The position numbers and the translations under genes are program-made. 64,000 nucleotides of DNA, from contig NZ_CP137624.1 in NCBI RefSeq assembly GCF_033880585.1, forward strand, positions 124,001 through 188,000. Reading direction: 5' to 3'. This DNA is from Lysinibacillus louembei. Its GTDB lineage: Bacteria > Bacillota > Bacilli > Bacillales_A > Planococcaceae. Positions 58,205 through 64,000 of this stretch are shown here, one piece after another. Positions within the stretch are counted from its first letter, which is position 1. The number at the start of each line of letters is the position of its first letter. The notes beneath the pieces were generated by a model, which was given only the letters and a program-made list of their open reading frames with translations, ran no database searches and was not told the origin of the DNA.

Positions 58205-58233
58205 GGCTCCCCCTCATAAATTGAGAGGAAGCC
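58205..58233 (-). other. Intercistronic hairpin before isdE
   Basis: GGCTTCCTC and GAGGGGGAGCC on the minus strand form a stem between the S-layer NEAT gene and isdE. It is not followed by a U run, so it is more likely an RNA stability or processing element that lets surface proteins be made in excess over transporter. Confidence 0.4.
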
Positions 58234-58252
58234 AGCTCTTTACAGGATTCTC

Positions 58253-60010
58253 TTAAGATTCTAACACATAAAGTGTATTTAAAATAACTTTTGCCATTTG
58301 GCTGCGTGTTAAAGTATTTGTTGGGTTGAATTTACCTTCATTACCAGTCATAATGCCTAATGCATTTAACTCAGCGATTGCTGTTGCCACTTCTTTATTT
58401 GATGTTTTCACATCGCTAAATGGTACTTTTGCGCCAGTTGCTTTATAGCCTGCGCCCTCTAATACACGGTAAATAATAACCGCTGCTTGTTGACGTGTAA
58501 TTTCTTGTGTTGGTGCAAATGTTGTAGCAGATGTGCCGTTCATAATGCCAGAAGCGCTTAGTGCAGTTACTGCTTTTTGTGTTTCTGCATCAAAGCTTGT
58601 TACATCTTTAAATGGATTTTTCGCTGTTGTGTCTAGCCCTAAATAACGGTTTAGCATTAAAGCAAATTGAGAACGTTTTACTTTGCCGTTTGGATTAAAT
58701 TTATCTGCTTCTTTGAAAAGTCCAATAGAGTACAATGTTACGATATTACCATAGTCGCCTAATTTTGTAATATCTTTGAATGGATTCTGTTTACCGCCAA
58801 ATTGCAATTGCACAGGGTAAGTAGAATCATATTTTACAGGACCAGCATCTACTGATACATCAACTGTTGCTGTGTAAACCGCATCTAAGTTTGTTGTTTC
58901 AATTGTGTAGATTTTTGTTGTGTTTTCGCCTGCTTCCACTGTTTTTTCATTGGCGATTGTTGCACCTTTAATATCAAATTTGTTTAAGTATTGACCTTGT
59001 ACAAATGTTAAATCAACAAGGAAGCTTTCTTCTGTTTCCGTTACAGTAACAGTCGGTTTTACGTAAGTTGCCATAACAGAAATTTCATTTGTTTTATCTT
59101 TGTAAATGTATAATGGGTACTCTTCTGCCGCTGGCTGTTCAACCTCTGTTACTTCTGGCAAAGTAAGGTCTGCTGTATTGATAGCAAAGCCAAATGGATA
59201 CCATTTATCCATATTCGCTGTTGGTACAACAACATGAATTTCTGCTGCTGCTAAATCGCTAATTGAGTTGATTGAGAAATTGTAAACCTTTTTACCTTCT
59301 GCAGATACTAATGTCGCCTCTGCACCTGCTACTTTTAAGCCCGCAATCATTGGTGCACTTTTTTCAGTGATTGTTAATTGTACTGAATACTTACCATCTT
59401 TAACAATCAACTTTGCATCTTTTTCAAGATGGCTTGAAATGGATGTATAGCCACCTTTATTTGTTTTTGGATCATATGCATCAAATGTAATTGCATATTC
59501 GCCATCTTTTACTTGCTTAAATGTTTTACCTGGTACAAATTCTACTTTTTCTTCTGGTGCTGCTTCAGGTGATTTAATTGTTGTTGGGTCTAATGTGATT
59601 TCAAATGATGTTGGAATCTCTTTATCTCCAACTTTCACTGCGCCTTCACCTTTGACAGTGCCACCTGGACGTTCTACAGGAATGTAGATTACCTTTTGTC
59701 CATTTACTTCTTGAATAACGCTCACGCCATTCACTTCTACTTTTGTTAGCATATTCATAACAGTAGGCTCAGCTGATAATTGAATCGCATATTTACCGCC
59801 TTCAATAATTAATGTAGCTGGTCCTTTTACGTATTTCGCCAATTGCTGTGTCGTATCTGTAATTGTAAAATCAATTGTGTATTTACCATCTGGCATAGAG
59901 CGTGATGGAGTTGTTTCAGCTGCTGAAGCTGCTACTGCTGGTACGATAGCAGATGTTGCTAATACTGAAGCTAAAGCGATTTTTGACGTACGAGATTGAA
60001 ATTTTGACAT
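58253..60010 (-). CDS. S-layer-anchored protein with NEAT domains
   Basis: A 585-aa secreted protein: signal peptide (residues 1-31), NEAT 1 at about 38-150 (DGKYTIDFTITDTTQQLAKY), NEAT 2 at about 165-285 (DGEYAITFDAYDPKTNKGGY), a third beta domain at about 300-410, and three SLH repeats at about 413-585 (NPFKDITKLGDYGNIVTLYS, FKDVTSFDAETQKAVTALSA, FSDVKTSNKEVATAIAELNA). SLH repeats bind pyruvylated wall polymer. It scavenges haem at the surface. Follows the NEAT-NPQTS gene by 20 nt. Confidence 0.9.
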   Translation of the reverse strand: MSKFQSRTSKIALASVLATSAIVPAVAASAAETTPSRSMPDGKYTIDFTITDTTQQLAKYVKGPATLIIEGGKYAIQLSAEPTVMNMLTKVEVNGVSVIQEVNGQKVIYIPVERPGGTVKGEGAVKVGDKEIPTSFEITLDPTTIKSPEAAPEEKVEFVPGKTFKQVKDGEYAITFDAYDPKTNKGGYTSISSHLEKDAKLIVKDGKYSVQLTITEKSAPMIAGLKVAGAEATLVSAEGKKVYNFSINSISDLAAAEIHVVVPTANMDKWYPFGFAINTADLTLPEVTEVEQPAAEEYPLYIYKDKTNEISVMATYVKPTVTVTETEESFLVDLTFVQGQYLNKFDIKGATIANEKTVEAGENTTKIYTIETTNLDAVYTATVDVSVDAGPVKYDSTYPVQLQFGGKQNPFKDITKLGDYGNIVTLYSIGLFKEADKFNPNGKVKRSQFALMLNRYLGLDTTAKNPFKDVTSFDAETQKAVTALSASGIMNGTSATTFAPTQEITRQQAAVIIYRVLEGAGYKATGAKVPFSDVKTSNKEVATAIAELNALGIMTGNEGKFNPTNTLTRSQMAKVILNTLYVLES

Positions 60011-60030
60011 GTCATATTTCCCCCAATAGA

Positions 60031-60684
60031 TTAGTTTGTTGGTCTTACTTTATAAAATACAAGCACTGAAGCAATAAGCATAAAGATGAAAACGTATGGT
60101 AGTGAATCACTTGTTTGTGGGTTCTCTACTTGTTCATTCGCACCTACCACTTCATCAGCCTTATTTCCGCTAACAACAGCATTTGAAGAATTTGGCGTCT
60201 TACTCACATTGTTATTTGATGAGTTGGCATTCGTTTGTGTATTTTTTTCTGTTGTTGCTTGTGGAATGCTAGATGCATCAAATATAAAATCAACACTATA
60301 ACTATGATGATAATTAATATCATCAATATCGATTTTCATTGCTACTGTTACAGGTTTTGATAAATCTGCTATAGAAAATTGCACAACACGCGTATCAGCA
60401 CCTGCATTTTGATTAATAACAGATGCCCCACCTGGCGGGTTAAACTCCGTTACCCATGCACTATTTTTAATTGTTAACTGCACAGTTGCTTTGCCATTTT
60501 TCATCGTTACTTTGGCAGGCTTTAAAAAATAGTCATTCGCCATAGAAGCTGAAATACTACTTGGCTTATTTACCTGATATGGAATATTGTAAGTTCCATC
60601 AGCTAATTGTGCATGAGAATAGTTAGGTGTAACGATAAATACTCCTAATATAAGCACAAAAAGACTTAGAAAAAGCTTTTTCAC
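60031..60684 (-). CDS. isdC: Sortase-anchored NEAT haem-binding protein, IsdC-like
   Basis: A 217-aa protein; GTG start at 60684 after AGGAGGACTAGAGCT. Signal peptide, then one NEAT domain (DGTYNIPYQVNKPSSISASM) with the haem-ligand YxxxY motif in DINYHHSYSVDFIF, a Ser/Asn-rich linker, the sorting motif NPQTS, a membrane helix (LPYVFIFMLIASVLVFY) and a basic tail. NPQT is the class B sortase signal of IsdC. It heads the operon behind a Fur box. Confidence 0.9.
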   Translation of the reverse strand: MKKLFLSLFVLILGVFIVTPNYSHAQLADGTYNIPYQVNKPSSISASMANDYFLKPAKVTMKNGKATVQLTIKNSAWVTEFNPPGGASVINQNAGADTRVVQFSIADLSKPVTVAMKIDIDDINYHHSYSVDFIFDASSIPQATTEKNTQTNANSSNNNVSKTPNSSNAVVSGNKADEVVGANEQVENPQTSDSLPYVFIFMLIASVLVFYKVRPTN

Positions 60685-60734
60685 AGCTCTAGTCCTCCTA
60701 TAGATAATTATTTCCTCCACAATTATGACACAAA

Positions 60735-60769
60735 TGAGGATTATTCTCAATTAGATTTTACAATGTCAA
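60735..60769 (-). promoter_or_regulatory. Fur-regulated promoter of the haem operon
   Basis: -35 TTGACA (60769-60764), 18-nt spacer, -10 AATAAT (60745-60740) on the minus strand. TGAGGATTATTCTCA at 60735-60749 matches the 7-1-7 Fur box TGATAATNATTATCA at 12 of 15 positions and covers the -10. The operon should be repressed by iron. Confidence 0.8.
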
Positions 60770-60825
60770 CGAATTGTCATAATATATTTTACCTTAATTG
60801 TAGCTTTTTAAGACATAAATAGATA

Positions 60826-60865
60826 AAAAGACTATTTAGAAATGACCTGTGTCACCTCTAAATAG
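60826..60865 (-). terminator. Terminator after the thermonuclease gene
   Basis: CTATTTAGA and TCTAAATAG form a 9-bp stem with a 16-nt loop, followed on the minus strand by CTTTTT. Confidence 0.75.
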
Positions 60866-60871
60866 CCTTTA

Positions 60872-61516
60872 CTACTTTACTGCATCCTCATGAAATTGCT
60901 TGCCGTCAAAATAGCCTTCATATGCCCAAATATTCAGCTTTTCTTCTTTTGCCGCTGCTTCAATTTCTTTCAATTCTGCTTCTAGCGTGTTATTTGGCTT
61001 ATTTATATAACGCATTACTGCAAGTCCATTTTTCAATAAAGATTCTTGCAGTAAAACATCGTCTACATAAATGTATGCAAGAAGTCGATCATACTTATCA
61101 GTTTCTGGTCCAACATCAAATAGAAGCTCAATTTTTGCAGCATTTTTCAATAAATTTTCGGTGAATGCTTTTGCATCTTCTGCATAAGGCATTGGCTGTC
61201 CTTTATCATAGTTCATTTCAGGTGTATCCACCATTAATAAGCGAACTTTATGCTTTTCGCCATCCATTTCTATGCTAAATGTATCGCCATCGTTAATCGA
61301 TAAAAATTTTACTTGCTGTAGCTCATTTTCTGTCACTTCCTGCGCATATTGTGCGGAAATAACAGTAGATTGTAAAGAATTTTCCTCTTGCTGTGTTTGT
61401 GGCGTATTGCTGTCTTCTACTTTTTCTTTAGGGTCTGGACTAAAAATTAAATATAGCACAACCGCTATAATAATTGTTCCACTTGTAATAAGGGTTTTAA
61501 TATCTGATGGTTTCAT
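60872..61516 (-). CDS. Thermonuclease-family extracellular/membrane nuclease
   Basis: A 214-aa SNase-type nuclease with an N-terminal membrane anchor (residues about 9-25) and an acidic linker. The nuclease core is FLSINDGDTFSIEMDGEKHK, VRLLMVDTPEMNYDKGQPMP and DVGPETDKYDRLLAYIYV, carrying the catalytic Arg, Asp and Glu positions. It degrades RNA/DNA outside the membrane. Confidence 0.92.
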   Translation of the reverse strand: MKPSDIKTLITSGTIIIAVVLYLIFSPDPKEKVEDSNTPQTQQEENSLQSTVISAQYAQEVTENELQQVKFLSINDGDTFSIEMDGEKHKVRLLMVDTPEMNYDKGQPMPYAEDAKAFTENLLKNAAKIELLFDVGPETDKYDRLLAYIYVDDVLLQESLLKNGLAVMRYINKPNNTLEAELKEIEAAAKEEKLNIWAYEGYFDGKQFHEDAVK

Positions 61517-61573
61517 GATAGTATCCTCTCTTTAATAAGCATTGCTACTATTTTATCAAAATTTCAATACAAT

Positions 61574-61610
61574 AAAAATAGAGACTCCTATTTGGCTTTT
61601 AGGAGTCTCT
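61574..61610 (-). terminator. Terminator after pgpA-like gene
   Basis: AGAGACTCCT and AGGAGTCTCT form a 10-bp stem followed on the minus strand by ATTTTTATTG. It lies between PgpA and the thermonuclease gene. Confidence 0.8.
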
Positions 61611-61626
61611 GTTTAAAATTAATCAA

Positions 61627-62208
61627 TTAAATTTCCGTCTTATCTTTCTGTTGTGGACCTAATACTTTTGGAGGGATCGCTGCAAATGTTTCTCCCTCTT
61701 CCTCTAAGTCGCGCATGCGATGTGCAATGCGGGATGCCGCACTTGCTGCAACGCTCGCCACTAAATCATCTAAAAACGTATTGACTGTTTTTCCTGCCTT
61801 TGTATCAAGCTTATTAATTATGCCGATTTTCTTTTTATCTAAGTGACCGAATGTTGTCACAGCGATACTTCCATAAGTAAACACTGAGCCAAGCGCGATT
61901 GTTTCATCAACGCCAAATAAGCCTTCATCTGAATCAACAATTGATTGTAGTGGCTCTGATAGCATTTTCTTTTCTGCTAATTCATCTAGTTCCACGCCGA
62001 CTAGTATTGCATGCTGTACTTCACGTTTATGTAGCACTCGCTCAACAGATTTCACGCAATGCTCCATTAATAAGCCTTCATTATAAGGGTTTTGCATTTC
62101 ATAAACGATTTCCGCAATATCCTCCACCGTTACCCCTCTACGTTCTAAAGCAGCGAGAGTGGCTGCTGTTACTTGATCAGAATGAACACGAACTGCTCGA
62201 TTATGCAT
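61627..62208 (-). CDS. Phosphatidylglycerophosphatase A-type protein (YutG-like)
   Basis: A 193-aa protein with the PgpA/YutG pattern: VTAATLAALERRGVTVEDIA, NEGLLMEHCVKSVERVLHKR, VDETIALGSVFTYGSIAVTT, INKLDTKAGKTVNTFLDDLV. The latter Asp-rich helices bind metal. It would dephosphorylate phosphatidylglycerol phosphate. The C-terminus is an extra acidic tail. Confidence 0.85.
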   Translation of the reverse strand: MHNRAVRVHSDQVTAATLAALERRGVTVEDIAEIVYEMQNPYNEGLLMEHCVKSVERVLHKREVQHAILVGVELDELAEKKMLSEPLQSIVDSDEGLFGVDETIALGSVFTYGSIAVTTFGHLDKKKIGIINKLDTKAGKTVNTFLDDLVASVAASAASRIAHRMRDLEEEGETFAAIPPKVLGPQQKDKTEI

Positions 62209-62313
62209 AATTTACACCTCTATTAATGTTTTTTTCTTCCTACATCATATTACACCTTTCGAAACGATTATGATACAATTTCGTTACATCTAACTTGAGA
62301 AGGAATGAGTGTT

Positions 62314-63033
62314 TTGGATAAAGGAACTGTAAATGATTTGAAATTTTATAGCGAAGCACTGCAAGAGGAGCTTCAGCTACTTGTTTATATTCCAGCAAAT
62401 TATTCACCTCTTTATAAATATAATTTGCTGATTGCAACAGATGGTAAGGACTATTTCCAACTAGGCGGTATTACACGTCTTGCTGATGAATTAATCGACA
62501 ACTATGAAATGGAAAATACAATTATTGTAGGTGTGCCATACAAAAATGTGGAAGATCGTCGAAAAAAGTATATCCCTTCTGGTGCACAACATGAAGCCTT
62601 TTTGCGCTTTTTAGCACATGAGCTTGTACCTTATTTGGACGAAAATTATGCAACATTTCAGCTTGGTCAAACACGTGGCATGATTGGTGATTCAATGGCT
62701 GCAACTGCCGCTTTAATGGCTGCTTTAAAATACCCAAATGTTTTTGGCAAAGCTATTTTACAGTCACCTTATGTGGATGAGCTCGTACTTGAAGCTGTCG
62801 CAAATGCTGCAAATAATAGTACTATATCTATTTACCATATTATTGGTAGAGAAGAGACAGAAGTCGTTACAACAAATAAAGAAATAAAAGATTTCCTTAC
62901 ACCGAACCGGGCGCTTCATCAATTATTCATTGAAAAAAGCTTCAATACGTTTTACGAGGAATTTGATGGTAACCATACTTGGAAGTATTGGAAACCTGAT
63001 TTAAGACGAGCACTTATAGAAAATTTCGGATAA
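62314..63033 (+). CDS. yjcH: Esterase-like alpha/beta hydrolase, YjcH-like
   Basis: A protein of about 239 aa. The ATG at 62305 touches AAGGA, so the TTG at 62314 is a likelier start. The nucleophile elbow is RGMIGDSMAATAALMAAL (GDSMA), and the catalytic His is in FDGNHTWKYWKPDLR. It matches the Fes/YjcH-type esterase family. yjcH, yjcG and yjcF are neighbours in Bacillus also, here in the order H-G-F. Confidence 0.85.
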   Translation: MDKGTVNDLKFYSEALQEELQLLVYIPANYSPLYKYNLLIATDGKDYFQLGGITRLADELIDNYEMENTIIVGVPYKNVEDRRKKYIPSGAQHEAFLRFLAHELVPYLDENYATFQLGQTRGMIGDSMAATAALMAALKYPNVFGKAILQSPYVDELVLEAVANAANNSTISIYHIIGREETEVVTTNKEIKDFLTPNRALHQLFIEKSFNTFYEEFDGNHTWKYWKPDLRRALIENFG

Positions 63034-63119
63034 AAACGGCGTAATAAATGTAGTAAGGCATGAAATTCTGTTATACTTATATGGATAATAAAATTTAATT
63101 GTTTCGGGAGGTTTTGAAC

Positions 63120-63632
63120 TTGAAGTATGGTATTGTTGCTTTTCCTTCTAAAAATTTACAAGATTTAGCGAATAACTATCGTAAACGTTATGACCCACAT
63201 TATGCACAAATCGCACCACATATTACATTAAAGGATGCGTTTGAAGCAGATGAAAGTGCGGTACAAAACATCATTGCACAATTAACAGAAACAGCTGCTA
63301 ATTTTGCACCGCTAAATATTCATGCATCACGTATTAGCTCGTTTTACCCTACGACGAATGCAATTTATTTCCGCATTGAGCCTACGGAGCAACTTGCTAA
63401 TATTCAAAAAGCGATTCAAGACAGCATTGCTTTTGGTGAGCAAAAACACGTATTTGTACCACATATTACAATTGCGCAAAAGCTAACAGCTTCTGAGCAT
63501 GACGATATTTTAGGTCAATTGCGTATGGAAGGCATTGATGTGCAGGAAGAAATTCAGCAAATCCATTTAGTCAAAGAACAAGACGGAAAATGGGAAGTTG
63601 TCGAATCATTTAGACTTAATGGAGCTGAATAA
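63120..63632 (+). CDS. yjcG: 2'-5' RNA ligase/phosphodiesterase-like protein, YjcG
   Basis: A 170-aa 2H phosphoesterase. The TTG at 63120 follows GGGAGGTTTTGAAC; the ATG at 63099 has no site. The two HxT(I/L) motifs are APHITLKDAF and VPHITIAQKL. Length and ends match YjcG. Its RNA substrate is unknown. Confidence 0.92.
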   Translation: MKYGIVAFPSKNLQDLANNYRKRYDPHYAQIAPHITLKDAFEADESAVQNIIAQLTETAANFAPLNIHASRISSFYPTTNAIYFRIEPTEQLANIQKAIQDSIAFGEQKHVFVPHITIAQKLTASEHDDILGQLRMEGIDVQEEIQQIHLVKEQDGKWEVVESFRLNGAE

Positions 63633-63634
63633 AA

Positions 63635-64000
63635 ATGTTTCAAGTACACTCTGCTTTAACAAAAGAACAATTACAGCGTGCGTTTGATATCCGCACAAAA
63701 GTATTTGTAGAAGAACAAGGCGTGCCAGTCCATCTTGAACTAGACGAATTCGATCAAACAGCAGATCATTTTATCGTGATGGATGGTGAACAAACAATCG
63801 CTGCTGCACGTTTAAGAGAATATGAACCACTCGTTGGTAAAGTTGAACGCGTTTGCGTATTAAATGAATACCGCGGACAACGACTCGGTTTTTTACTAAT
63901 GGAGCATATTGAACAGGTAGCTAAAGAAAAGAGCTGGAAAAAACTAAAGCTCAACGCGCAAAGCTATGCAGTTCCATTTTATGAAAAACTACACTATACA
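63635..64000 (+). CDS. yjcF: GNAT acetyltransferase, YjcF-like, 3' end missing
   Basis: The ATG at 63635 begins 3 nt after the yjcG stop; GGAGCTG provides the site. The 122 visible codons show a GNAT fold: AFDIRTKVFVEEQGVPVHLE, AAARLREYEPLVGKVERVCV, NEYRGQRLGFLLMEHIEQVA (acetyl-CoA loop R-G-Q-R-L-G) and KLNAQSYAVPFYEKLHYT. The gene runs off the right edge a few codons before its expected end. Confidence 0.92.
   Translation, partial: MFQVHSALTKEQLQRAFDIRTKVFVEEQGVPVHLELDEFDQTADHFIVMDGEQTIAAARLREYEPLVGKVERVCVLNEYRGQRLGFLLMEHIEQVAKEKSWKKLKLNAQSYAVPFYEKLHYT

Overview
The window looks like a low-GC Gram-positive genome of the Lysinibacillus/Solibacillus (Planococcaceae) type. The grounds are strong AGGAGG-type ribosome binding sites, an S-layer-homology surface protein, the yjcF-yjcG-yjcH gene trio, a yybP-ykoY manganese riboswitch before a TerC gene, and a MurE whose DDPR motif differs from the usual diaminopimelate-type DNPR. 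This assignment is inference; no rRNA or tRNA gene is present to confirm it.

Positions 1 to about 35,900 are one arm of a contractile-tailed (PBSX-like) prophage whose left end lies outside the window. Nearly everything is on the minus strand and reads from right to left. At the right edge are integrase, ImmA/IrrE-type protease and CI-type repressor on the plus strand. Four copies of a 17-bp palindromic operator separate them from a divergent Cro-like gene and an antirepressor. Next come many small early genes (zinc ribbons, HTH proteins), a recombination pair (candidate annealing protein plus RecE-like nuclease), a DnaD-like replication protein with an iteron cluster inside its gene, and a DnaC-type loader. 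After these are YopX, MazG, RusA, two DNA methyltransferases, a PD-(D/E)XK protein and a string of tiny genes joined by a repeated linker. A late regulator, terminase, portal, minor head protein, an Acb2-type anti-CBASS candidate, scaffold, decoration protein, capsid, connectors, sheath, tube, frameshifted chaperones, tape measure and the start of a baseplate gene complete the arm. Two probable morons interrupt the tail module. I added about ten genes under 60 codons.

From 35,975 on is host chromosome: a KtrB-type K+ transporter, TerC with its riboswitch, an AcrB-type RND pump, an IS1182-like element, prfC, a VanZ protein, a 100-bp inverted-repeat element, a lipoprotein, a DUF4303-like gene, an M42 peptidase with murE, a PAS histidine kinase and an aldehyde dehydrogenase. 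Then come a compact structured RNA with its own promoter and terminator, and a YceI gene flanked by MhqR-type boxes. A Fur-boxed haem-uptake operon follows (sortase-anchored NEAT protein, S-layer-anchored NEAT protein, IsdE-like lipoprotein, permease, ATPase, sortase B). The window ends with a thermonuclease, PgpA, YjcH, YjcG and the start of YjcF.

The observations I rate highest are the Acb2 candidate in the head module, the repeated stop-linked intergenic motif with embedded mini-ORFs in the early/late junction, the iteron array, three short plus-strand promoter-terminator units antisense to the lytic operon, and the structured RNA near 53.4 kb.
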